A stretch of DNA of 13,707 nt from Oxalobacteraceae bacterium (GTDB taxonomy: Bacteria; Pseudomonadota; Gammaproteobacteria; Burkholderiales; Burkholderiaceae_D): the NCBI GenBank assembly GCA_947487325.1, contig CANKWG010000040.1:1-13707 (forward strand). The letters run 5' to 3'. Positions 1-6,103 of the stretch are shown here, piece after piece. Position numbers and translations under genes: made by a program. The notes beneath the pieces were generated by a model. That model made no database searches. It was given only the letters and a program-made list of their open reading frames with translations, and was not told the DNA's origin. How positions within the stretch are numbered: the first letter of the stretch is position 1; every line of letters starts with the position of its first letter.

Positions 1-1
1 G

Positions 2-679
2 ACCAAGCGCATGGCCGAACAATTGACGGAATTTTTGAGTGATAACGGTGTTGCGGTTCGCTACCTGCACAGTGATATTGATACCGTCGAGCGTGTGGAG
101 ATCATTCGCGATCTGCGGCTCGGTACCTTCGACGTACTGGTCGGTATCAATCTCTTGCGCGAAGGTCTAGATATCCCTGAGGTGTCGCTGGTGGCTATTC
201 TGGATTCAGACAAAGAAGGCTTTTTGCGTTCCGAGCGCAGTTTGATTCAGACGATTGGGCGTGCCGCCCGAAACATCAACGGCACCGCGATTCTTTATGC
301 AGACAGGATTACGGATTCCATGCGTCGAGCGATGGACGAAACTGAACGCCGCCGCAACAAACAGATAGCGTTCAATACCGAAAATAACATTACCCCTATG
401 GGTATCAAGAAGCAGATTCGGGATCTGATTGATGGGGTCTACAAAATCGATGAGGCACGCCAGGAACTGATGGCCGCGCAGGAGCAGGCGAAGTACGAAG
501 CCATGAGTGAGAAACAGGTCAGCAAAGAAATCAAGCGACTAGAGAAGCTGATGATGGATCACTCGAAGAATCTAGAGTTCGAGAAGGCGGCGCAGGTGAG
601 GGACCAGCTGCAATTACTGAAAGAGCAGTTATTCGGTGCATCGGGTTCGGATAATGTGACGTCCATCACAGGAAAATAA
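2..679 (+). CDS. uvrB: UvrABC excision nuclease subunit B, C-terminal part (5' truncated by window edge)
   Basis: UvrB is the damage-verifying, ATP-driven subunit of nucleotide excision repair. It is loaded by UvrA and recruits UvrC for incision. The reading frame is open to the window edge, so the start lies outside and about 225 residues are visible. Counting from the first Met in view (base 11), these include the helicase-domain stretch GINLLREGLDIPEVSL (about 45-60), motif VI QTIGRAARN (about 80-88) and a C-terminal UVR domain (about 168-206, with the LEFEKAAQVRDQLQ core) that contacts UvrC. The sequence follows E. coli UvrB almost residue for residue through YLHSDIDTVER. It ends in TAA directly inside the ascending arm of a terminator. 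Identification is very secure; only the missing N-terminal two thirds cannot be assessed. Confidence 0.98.
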   Translation, partial: TKRMAEQLTEFLSDNGVAVRYLHSDIDTVERVEIIRDLRLGTFDVLVGINLLREGLDIPEVSLVAILDSDKEGFLRSERSLIQTIGRAARNINGTAILYADRITDSMRRAMDETERRRNKQIAFNTENNITPMGIKKQIRDLIDGVYKIDEARQELMAAQEQAKYEAMSEKQVSKEIKRLEKLMMDHSKNLEFEKAAQVRDQLQLLKEQLFGASGSDNVTSITGK

Positions 680-707
680 AAAGAGCGGGAGAGTTCCCGC
701 TCTTTTT
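678..707 (+). terminator. Rho-independent terminator after uvrB, probably bidirectional
   Basis: A 13-bp perfect stem (678-690 with 695-707, core GAGCGGGA/TCCCGCTC) encloses a 4-nt GAGT loop. The T-run is part of the descending arm on the plus strand, and an A-run on the other side gives a T-run on the minus strand. It begins inside the uvrB stop codon and lies about 40 nt beyond the stop of the convergent minus-strand gene at 747, so it can serve both. Confidence 0.93.
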
Positions 708-746
708 CGTTCATTCGCAAATAGTTACTTATTCAACGGCAGTGAT

Positions 747-1829
747 TTAGTTAGGGATGTCGACGACCACGTCATTGAATTTTGAATTTGTCACTGGATT
801 ATTGTTTCCCGCGTCATTCATTTCGCCTGAGTAGCTGCTCTCTTCGGTTGTTGTGCTGACCTCTCTTAGAATTGCAGGGGTCGTGACGGTAGCGTATGTT
901 CTGGCGCCAACGGTCATCTGGTGGTCTGTCATTTGTCGAGGCACTGGTCCAGGTTTTGGACTGTCGTCATGATTGTTCTTTTCGTCTAATTTTTTATCTT
1001 TGCGTGTGCAAATGCTCGCGACGCCGCAGACTGCTGTCAACGCAGAGAAAAATGCAGTAGCTGCTCCGCCCAACGCTAGTCCGGTCCGAGAATTAACTTT
1101 CTCTGTATCCTCGACCCGTATGTATTGAAAATTCAGGCTGCCACCGTGAGCGAGTTGCCAGGATATATAGCTGTCTAGTTGCGCCGGAGTCAGGTAGACC
1201 CGTGTCGCTTTGTTTTTTTGTAGAGCATTGTGGATTTCGGTGTTGATTTTTTCGGGGTTGGCGGCTGTATCACCGCTAAGATATGATCGGACTTGGAGTT
1301 GTTGTGATGGGTAGCCTGAAACCAGCGTCTTTGCTGATGACAAGTATTGGTCGCTGCAGATAATAAATTCTGGCGTGTCCGCGAGGCAGACTGTATCTGG
1401 GTCGCCAAAACCAACGAATTCATAAGTCAGCTTGCCAGATTTCCCCACTGCAGCCAAGTAACTACTAACGCTCGATCCAGATTCACAGTTTTGTGCGTCC
1501 ATCAAAGTTCGTACAGCTGCATGCGTTTTTATTTCACTTGAGGTATCACGTGGTGTAATCGAAGGCCATTGATCTGTGGCTTCTGAATTGTGTGATTTTT
1601 GAACCATTTTCGGCGCTTTGTTATCTTCCCCCCGTGCACTTGATTTATTGATGTCGATATCCGAATTACCTTTGACAGACTTCAGGTAGCGGGCGGCTAT
1701 TTGCTCTCGAGTCAACTTTGGGCGGTCCGTATGAACTGCGCCTGGTAAAGGAATGTTTGCCGGCGTGGTGACATAAGATTGCAGAGCAACGTAAGCTTTG
1801 TGTGTATTGTCTTGTATGTTGGCAAGCAT
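747..1829 (-). CDS. Unrecognised 360-aa protein with one hydrophobic segment; candidate secreted or effector-like protein
   Basis: I do not recognise this protein. It has no classical N-terminal signal peptide. The N-terminal 100 residues are polar and low in order-promoting residues. Residues about 130-240 are more globular, with several Cys and Tyr. One strongly hydrophobic segment (about 250-274, GLALGGAATAFFSALTAV) is followed by a basic cluster (TRKDKK), as in a membrane span. The last 85 residues are Ser/Thr/Asn/Pro-rich and probably disordered. The ATG at 1829 has a good ribosome site, AGGAG 8 nt upstream. Base composition is visibly richer in A+T than the neighbouring uvrB and isc genes, suggesting acquisition or relaxed codon use. 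It stands alone on its strand, with a HrpL-like promoter candidate upstream. The coding call is good (long frame, ribosome site, terminator downstream); the function is unknown. Confidence 0.8.
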   Translation of the reverse strand: MLANIQDNTHKAYVALQSYVTTPANIPLPGAVHTDRPKLTREQIAARYLKSVKGNSDIDINKSSARGEDNKAPKMVQKSHNSEATDQWPSITPRDTSSEIKTHAAVRTLMDAQNCESGSSVSSYLAAVGKSGKLTYEFVGFGDPDTVCLADTPEFIICSDQYLSSAKTLVSGYPSQQLQVRSYLSGDTAANPEKINTEIHNALQKNKATRVYLTPAQLDSYISWQLAHGGSLNFQYIRVEDTEKVNSRTGLALGGAATAFFSALTAVCGVASICTRKDKKLDEKNNHDDSPKPGPVPRQMTDHQMTVGARTYATVTTPAILREVSTTTEESSYSGEMNDAGNNNPVTNSKFNDVVVDIPN

Positions 1830-1861
1830 GATGGAGACTCCTGTTAAGTTTTGATGGCTTA

Positions 1862-1917
1862 TTTAAGCCGGACGATATGTGGGTTGTTTTGTGTAAAAGT
1901 TCATTTTTTAAGCCGGA
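1862..1917. repeat. 11-bp direct repeat (two copies) with an overlapping 14-bp palindrome
   Basis: TTTAAGCCGGA occurs at 1862-1872 and again at 1907-1917, 45 bp apart. The first copy overlaps a perfect inverted repeat GGCTTA-TT-TAAGCC (1856-1869). The two copies bracket the putative promoter of the 747-1829 gene, so they could be operator half-sites. That role is inferred from position only. Confidence 0.5.
1876..1903 (-). promoter_or_regulatory. HrpL-like (ECF sigma) promoter candidate for the 360-aa gene
   Basis: On the minus strand TGAACT (1903-1898) is followed after exactly 15 nt by CCACATA (1882-1876). The known hrp box is GGAACC-N15/16-CCACNNA. Here the second element matches fully and the first matches at GAAC. 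The end of the box is 46 nt from the ATG at 1829, a normal leader length. I found no good sigma70 promoter for this gene. The resemblance is by eye and could be chance. Confidence 0.35.
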
Positions 1918-1939
1918 TCACTCTTGTTGAAAGCATCGT

Positions 1940-1967
1940 TTGACAGAAGATAAAATGATGTTTTGAT
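1940..1967 (+). promoter_or_regulatory. Sigma70-type promoter candidate for the UDG-like gene
   Basis: A perfect -35 TTGACA (1940-1945) is followed after 16 nt by TTTGAT (1962-1967, 4 of 6 matches to TATAAT). Transcription would begin about 15 nt before the GTG start at 1989, giving a very short leader without a clear Shine-Dalgarno sequence. Confidence 0.45.
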
Positions 1968-1988
1968 CCGTGTGTTTATTACCTGCTT

Positions 1989-2774
1989 GTGATTCCTTCT
2001 CAGTTCTCTTCCGCTACTGCACTCGCCGCCTACTCATGGCAGCCTTTACTGTTGAAAGGCTTGGATGCGATGCATGCTGTCGATCCAGCGTATTTGTCTG
2101 TGCTGGCAAATGACAACTTTCTTCCTAGTCAGGGCCGTCTCTTCGCTGCCTTCTCTCAGCCTTTGGATGAAGTTCGTTATGTGCTGGTGGGCGAGGGGCC
2201 TTATCCCCGTGAATCTAGTGCGACGGGGGTCTGCTTTATGGATGGCGCGGTCAACGAACTTTGGTCCGCTCAGGGTTTATCCAAGCCCGTTAATCGCGCG
2301 ACCTCGCTACGAAATTTCGTGAAGATGTTGATGGTGGCTGATGGGTTGCTCGCGCCAGAGAGTACCGGTGGCGAGTCGGTTGCCGTGGTGTCCGCGCAGG
2401 CGATGTCGCCAGGGTCGGGTTTTATTCAGACCTTGCCCGATCTGCAGAATAATCTGACCGACCATGGGTTTCTCTTATTGAACGCCGCGCTGGTGTACCG
2501 CCCCGATGTGCCGCCCGTCAAGGATGCGAAGGCTTGGCGCCCATTGCTGGAGGTCGTGCTCGAAGCGCTGGCCGACCGACCCGGTTTGCCGCCGCCAACC
2601 CTGGTCTTGTGGGGCCGGATCGCGCAGTGGCTGGAGGATCTGCCGGTTGTCGATCGTTTTCCCAGATTGGCGGCTGAACACCCGTATAACCTCTCTTTTA
2701 TCCAAAACCGGACGATGCAGGATCTGTTCGGACCGATGCACTTGTTGCGCGCAAGGCGAACATTGCCGAAGTAA
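1989..2774 (+). CDS. Uracil-DNA glycosylase-fold protein, divergent, catalytic Asp replaced
   Basis: The 261-aa protein aligns by motif order with family 1 uracil-DNA glycosylases, which excise uracil from DNA to start base excision repair. Visible counterparts are GEGPYP (68-73) for the water-activating loop GQDPYH, F83 in ATGVCF for the uracil-stacking Phe, N165 in FLLLNAAL for the uracil-binding Asn, LWG (207-209), and H231 in HPYNLS for the leucine-loop His. The catalytic Asp of GQDPYH is Gly70 here and the loop His is Pro. An extra segment of about 20 residues (122-145) is not in E. coli Ung. The start is GTG at 1989: the frame is closed by a TGA at 1956, and the next in-frame ATG (2070) would remove conserved sequence. 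It could be a specialised glycosylase, a DNA-binding relative or a decayed enzyme. The fold is likely, the activity uncertain. Confidence 0.75.
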   Translation: MIPSQFSSATALAAYSWQPLLLKGLDAMHAVDPAYLSVLANDNFLPSQGRLFAAFSQPLDEVRYVLVGEGPYPRESSATGVCFMDGAVNELWSAQGLSKPVNRATSLRNFVKMLMVADGLLAPESTGGESVAVVSAQAMSPGSGFIQTLPDLQNNLTDHGFLLLNAALVYRPDVPPVKDAKAWRPLLEVVLEALADRPGLPPPTLVLWGRIAQWLEDLPVVDRFPRLAAEHPYNLSFIQNRTMQDLFGPMHLLRARRTLPK

Positions 2775-2847
2775 CATCGTAATTCAGCACCCTCTAGAAT
2801 ATTTCTATTAATACAACGCCTCAATTAGTTCCCCCTTCCGTCAATAC

Positions 2848-2876
2848 CTGACAATTCCAGTCGGCTTTGCTATACT
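2848..2876 (+). promoter_or_regulatory. Sigma70-type promoter of the isc operon
   Basis: CTGACA (2848-2853) and TATACT (2871-2876) are separated by an ideal 17 nt, five of six matches each. The predicted start is near 2883, giving a leader of about 60 nt to the iscR ATG. The -10 element is overlapped by the IscR box, as expected for autorepression. Confidence 0.8.
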
Positions 2877-2896
2877 CGACCAAATCGTTCGGGAAT
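2872..2896 (+). promoter_or_regulatory. IscR type 1 ([2Fe-2S]-IscR) binding site
   Basis: The 25-nt site starts ATACTCGAC and ends GTTCGGGAAT. Compared with the E. coli type 1 consensus as I remember it (ATASYYGACT ... AGTCRRSTAT), about 21 of 25 positions agree, including both YGAC/GTCR-like half-sites and the AT-rich centre. It covers the -10 element and the probable start point, so holo-IscR would block initiation. Confidence 0.75.
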
Positions 2897-2942
2897 ACCG
2901 GGCATCCCTTCGCAGCACCGTTCGTTGATTTGGAGTAAGCCA

Positions 2943-3419
2943 ATGCGTCTGACTACCAAAGGTCGTTTTGCCGTCACAGCGATGATTGATCTGGCCATGC
3001 GCCAGCATCACGGTCCGGTAACGCTCGCCGGCATCAGCCAGCGACAGGAAATTTCGCTGTCATATCTGGAGCAGCTGTTTGGCAAGCTACGCCGCCATGA
3101 AATCGTGGAGTCGGTGCGTGGTCCGGGCGGTGGTTACAACCTGGCGCGCCGTTCTGAAGACATCACGGTGGCTGACATCATCATCGCGGTCGATGAGCCT
3201 CTGGATGCGACCCAATGCGGTGGCCAGGAAAATTGCCACGGCGAACGTGAGGCGTCCGGTGCGCGCTGCATGACCCATGATTGGTGGGCGACGCTCAACG
3301 CCAAGATGGTCGATTACCTGGATTCGGTTTCGCTCAAGGATCTGGTGAACCAGCAAAAAGAGAAGGCCGTAGAACAAAAACCCGTCGTCGTGATGCAGCG
3401 CTCGCATCAGGCAGCCTGA
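2943..3419 (+). CDS. iscR: IscR, Rrf2-family [2Fe-2S] transcriptional regulator of the isc operon
   Basis: IscR senses cellular Fe-S status and represses the isc operon when it carries a [2Fe-2S] cluster. The 158-aa protein opens with the typical MRLTTKGRFAVTAMIDLA, has a winged helix-turn-helix with SLSYLEQLFGKLR (38-50) and the wing RGPGGGY (59-65), and carries cluster ligands C92, C98 and C109 with H112 nearby. The spacing between the second and third Cys is five residues longer than in E. coli IscR. The frame could be read from a TTG at 2925, but ATG 2943 has GGAG at 2932-2935 with 7-nt spacing and matches the family N-terminus. It is the first gene of the operon, with its own binding site overlapping the promoter. 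Identification is secure. Confidence 0.97.
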   Translation: MRLTTKGRFAVTAMIDLAMRQHHGPVTLAGISQRQEISLSYLEQLFGKLRRHEIVESVRGPGGGYNLARRSEDITVADIIIAVDEPLDATQCGGQENCHGEREASGARCMTHDWWATLNAKMVDYLDSVSLKDLVNQQKEKAVEQKPVVVMQRSHQAA

Positions 3420-3436
3420 TTTAACGGAGTAAAAAG

Positions 3437-4690
3437 ATGAACGCACCGCTAGACCAATCCCTGTTGGAAAGCCTGAAGGCTCCGCATTTCCCTATCTATA
3501 TGGATTACTCGGCGACCACGCCGGTTGATCCGCGCGTCGCCGACAAGATGATTCCTTATCTGCGCGAGCAGTTTGGTAATCCCGCCTCGCGCAGCCATAT
3601 GTACGGCTGGTCCGCTGAAAAGGCGGTCGAGGAAGCGCGTGAAGAGGTGGCCAAGTTGGTGAACGCCGATCCGCGCGAAATCATCTGGACGTCTGGTGCG
3701 ACTGAGGGTAACAACCTCGCGATCAAAGGCGCTGCACATTTTTATCAGACCAAAGGTAAGCACATCATCACGGTAAAGACCGAGCACAAAGCCGTGCTCG
3801 ATACCGTGCGTGAGTTGGAGCGTCAGGGATTCGAAGCCACCTATCTGCAACCTGGTGATGATGGCCTGATCACAGTGCAGCAGCTGGCAGAAGCGATTCG
3901 TCCGGATACGATTCTGGTGTCTGTGATGTGGGTGAATAATGAAATTGGTGTCATTCAGCCGATCGATGAGATTGGCGAGCTGTGCCGCAGCAAGGGCATT
4001 ATTTTTCATTCCGATGCAGCGCAGGCAACCGGCAAGACACCGATTGATCTGGAAAAAACCAAGGTTGATCTCGTGACTTTCACCGCGCACAAGAGCTACG
4101 GCCCGAAAGGCATCGGCGCCATGTATGTACGCCGCAAGCCGCGTGTGCGACTCGAAGCACAAATGCACGGCGGTGGTCATGAGCGTGGTTTGCGCTCGGG
4201 CACACTGGCCACGCATCAGATCGTTGGCATGGGTGAGGCTTTCCGCATCGCCCGCGAAGAGATGGCTACCGAAATCCCACGTATCCGTGCGCTGCGTGAT
4301 CGTCTCGCTGCGGGTCTGGGCAAGATCGAAGAAGTCTATGTGAATGGCGATATGGCACACCGCGTGCCGCATAACCTGAACATAAGCTTCAACTATGTCG
4401 AAGGTGAATCGCTGATCATGGCAATCAAGGATATCGCGGTGTCTTCCGGGTCAGCGTGTACATCAGCCAGTCTCGAGCCATCGTATGTATTGCGTGCGCT
4501 GGGTCGTAGCGATGAGTTGGCGCACAGCTCGATTCGTTTCACCTTCGGACGTTTCACGACCGAGGAAGATGTGGATTTTGCGATCGATCTGCTGACTAAA
4601 AAAGTCCACAAGCTGCGCGAACTCTCGCCGCTGTGGGATATGTACAAGGACGGGATCGATATCAGTTCGATCCAGTGGGCAGCACACTAA
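3437..4690 (+). CDS. iscS: Cysteine desulfurase IscS
   Basis: IscS is a pyridoxal-phosphate enzyme that converts L-cysteine to L-alanine and an enzyme-bound persulfide. It feeds sulfur to IscU and, in many bacteria, to tRNA thiolation. The 417-aa protein shows YMDYSATTPVDPRV near the N-terminus, the PLP lysine K219 in TAHKSYGPKG, and the mobile catalytic C341 in SSGSACTSASLEPSYVLRALG. Its C-terminal tail SPLWDMYKDGIDISSIQW corresponds to the region that binds IscU. It has about 13 more N-terminal residues than E. coli IscS (404 aa). The start is supported by GGAG at 3426-3429, 7 nt before the ATG. The gap to iscR is only 17 nt, so the two are cotranscribed. No key residue is missing. Confidence 0.98.
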   Translation: MNAPLDQSLLESLKAPHFPIYMDYSATTPVDPRVADKMIPYLREQFGNPASRSHMYGWSAEKAVEEAREEVAKLVNADPREIIWTSGATEGNNLAIKGAAHFYQTKGKHIITVKTEHKAVLDTVRELERQGFEATYLQPGDDGLITVQQLAEAIRPDTILVSVMWVNNEIGVIQPIDEIGELCRSKGIIFHSDAAQATGKTPIDLEKTKVDLVTFTAHKSYGPKGIGAMYVRRKPRVRLEAQMHGGGHERGLRSGTLATHQIVGMGEAFRIAREEMATEIPRIRALRDRLAAGLGKIEEVYVNGDMAHRVPHNLNISFNYVEGESLIMAIKDIAVSSGSACTSASLEPSYVLRALGRSDELAHSSIRFTFGRFTTEEDVDFAIDLLTKKVHKLRELSPLWDMYKDGIDISSIQWAAH

Positions 4691-4711
4691 AATTTTTTCA
4701 GGAGTCAGACC

Positions 4712-5110
4712 ATGGCCTATTCAGACAAAGTACTTGATCACTACGAAAATCCCCGCAATGTCGGCGCTTTTGACAAGGGCGATGAGACCATTGGCACCGG
4801 CATGGTCGGTGCGCCAGCTTGCGGCGACGTGATGAAACTGCAGATCAAGGTCGGCGCTGACGGCGTGATCGAAGATGCCAAGTTCAAGACGTATGGCTGC
4901 GGATCCGCGATTGCTTCATCGTCGCTGGTGACCGAGTGGGTTAAGGGCAAAACACTGGATCAGGCACTGTCCATCAAGAATACGCAGATTGCTGAAGAGC
5001 TGGCGCTGCCACCCGTGAAAATTCACTGCTCGATTCTGGCTGAAGACGCAATCAAAGCAGCAGTGGCCGATTACAAAGCGCGTCACGGCGAGGAACAGAA
5101 GGTCGCCTGA
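4712..5110 (+). CDS. iscU: Iron-sulfur cluster scaffold IscU
   Basis: IscU is the scaffold on which [2Fe-2S] and [4Fe-4S] clusters are assembled before transfer. The 132-aa protein starts MAYSDKVLDHYENPRNVG. It has the three cluster ligands C37 (GAPACGDVM), C63 (TYGCGSAIASS) and C106 (KIHCS), the regulatory D39 and H105, and the LPPVK motif (99-103) recognised by HscA. GGAG at 4701-4704 is 7 nt upstream of the ATG, and the gap to iscS is 21 nt. Length and residues are standard. Two small hairpins begin at its stop codon. Confidence 0.98.
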   Translation: MAYSDKVLDHYENPRNVGAFDKGDETIGTGMVGAPACGDVMKLQIKVGADGVIEDAKFKTYGCGSAIASSSLVTEWVKGKTLDQALSIKNTQIAEELALPPVKIHCSILAEDAIKAAVADYKARHGEEQKVA

Positions 5111-5139
5111 GATGGCGACGAATCCCGGTATTTTCCGGG
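5102..5139 (+). other. Two tandem hairpins in the iscU-iscA spacer
   Basis: The first is a 6-bp stem GTCGCC/GGCGAC (5102-5107 with 5114-5119), whose 6-nt loop holds the iscU stop codon. The second is a 5-bp stem CCCGG/CCGGG (5124-5128 with 5135-5139) with loop TATTTT. No T-run follows, so these look like RNA-stability or processing elements rather than a terminator. The role is inferred. Confidence 0.5.
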
Positions 5140-5169
5140 GTGAGATTTTGAAGTGGGAAGAGAATTATC

Positions 5170-5490
5170 ATGATCACTCTGACTGAAAAAGCAGCGAAGC
5201 ATGTCTCTCGCTATATTGAAAAGCGGGGTAAAGGGATAGGTCTGCGCTTTGGTGTGCGCACTACTGGTTGCTCGGGCCTGGCCTATAAGCTCGAGTATGT
5301 GGATGAGAGCGAAACAGAAGATCAGATCTTTGAATCTCACGGTATCAAGGTATTTGTTGATCCGAAGAGTCTGCCCTATATCGACGGTACCGAACTCGAT
5401 TTTGCGCGCGAAGGTCTGAACGAAGGCTTCAAGTTCTACAACCCGAATGTAAAAAATGAATGCGGTTGCGGCGAAAGCTTCACCATTTGA
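5170..5490 (+). CDS. iscA: A-type iron-sulfur carrier IscA
   Basis: IscA is an A-type carrier that receives Fe-S clusters, or iron, and delivers them to apo-enzymes, particularly [4Fe-4S] targets. The 106-aa protein has the three conserved cysteines: C34 in TTGCSGLAY, and C98 and C100 in the C-terminal ECGCGESF. The start MITLTEKAAKHV is family-typical, and a purine-rich stretch (GGGAAGAGA) ends a few nt before the ATG. It is separated from iscU by 59 nt containing two hairpins and is followed by a terminator-like structure, so it closes the first expression block of the operon. ErpA is a possible alternative name for this fold, but the position between iscU and hscB fixes it as IscA. Confidence 0.96.
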   Translation: MITLTEKAAKHVSRYIEKRGKGIGLRFGVRTTGCSGLAYKLEYVDESETEDQIFESHGIKVFVDPKSLPYIDGTELDFAREGLNEGFKFYNPNVKNECGCGESFTI

Positions 5491-5510
5491 TCAGTAATGC
5501 CGATGTTCAA

Positions 5511-5544
5511 GAGGCCTGTTGCAGCATGACAGGCTTTTCTTTTT
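5511..5544 (+). terminator. Intrinsic terminator or attenuator between iscA and hscB
   Basis: GCCTGT (5514-5519) pairs with ACAGGC (5529-5534) around a 9-nt loop, extendable outward by A-T and G-T pairs. It is followed by TTTTCTTTTT (5535-5544). Only 8 nt remain before the hscB ATG, too few for a separate promoter, so hscB-hscA-fdx-iscX must depend on readthrough. Confidence 0.72.
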
Positions 5545-5552
5545 AGAAGCGT

Positions 5553-6068
5553 ATGGACAATCATTTCGATCTGTTTCAGATGCCAGCCTGTTTCGCGATT
5601 GATGCTGCGCAGTTGGATGCTGCCTACCGCGAACTGCAGGGTCGTGTGCATCCGGACAAATTTGCCGCTGCCAGCGATGCCGAAAAGCGCGTCGCTATGC
5701 AATGGGCAACGCGTGCCAATGAGGCTTACAAGACACTAAAAAATCCACTGCGTCGCGCGGCCTACCTTTGCGAATTGCATGGGGTCGATCTGGGTATCGA
5801 ATCGAATACCACGATGCCAATGACATTTCTGATGCAGCAAATGGAATGGCGCGAATCACTCGACGAAGCCCGCAGCGAACGCGATACGGCCCGGCTCGAA
5901 GCGCTGGAGCAGGCGCTGAACGAGGCGCGTCGCCAAGCCGTCGCGTGCATAGCTGAATTGCTGGAGCAATCGAAATTCAGCGAAGCGGGTGAGCGGGTGC
6001 GAGAGCTGATGTTTGTTGAAAAATTTGGCGATGAAGTCGCCAGTACCTTTGAGGCGCTGGAAGCCTGA
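5553..6068 (+). CDS. hscB: Fe-S cluster cochaperone HscB (J-type)
   Basis: HscB is the specialised J-domain cochaperone that binds IscU and stimulates the ATPase of HscA for cluster release. The 171-aa protein begins MDNHFDLFQMPACFAID. It carries the J-domain HPD tripeptide (33-35, in GRVHPDKF) and has a C-terminal helical bundle (about 85-170) of the type that contacts IscU. Length is normal (E. coli 171 aa). The ribosome site is weak: only AGAAG precedes the ATG, and it abuts the T-run of the upstream terminator. This may further lower HscB output relative to IscU. Identity is secure from sequence and context. Confidence 0.96.
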   Translation: MDNHFDLFQMPACFAIDAAQLDAAYRELQGRVHPDKFAAASDAEKRVAMQWATRANEAYKTLKNPLRRAAYLCELHGVDLGIESNTTMPMTFLMQQMEWRESLDEARSERDTARLEALEQALNEARRQAVACIAELLEQSKFSEAGERVRELMFVEKFGDEVASTFEALEA

Positions 6069-6103
6069 ACCCGTCGCTAACTGATTCCTGAATTTATCTC
6101 ACC

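Noticed and set aside
1955..1966. Tiny upstream frame ATG ATG TTT TGA before the UDG-like gene
   Set aside because: It lies upstream of the predicted transcription start, inside the promoter, and is too short to support as a leader peptide.
2794..2807. Hairpin TAGAA-TAT-TTCTA after the UDG-like gene as a terminator
   Set aside because: The stem is five mostly A-T pairs with no proper T-run; too weak to call.
2426..2824. 132-aa minus-strand open frame over the UDG-like gene
   Set aside because: Antisense shadow; the plus-strand frame carries the recognisable UDG-fold motifs.
3449..4372. 307-aa minus-strand open frame inside iscS
   Set aside because: Entirely antisense to iscS. Its translation is an unstructured His/Arg-rich string with no ribosome site or known motif; the frame is open because of the codon bias of iscS.
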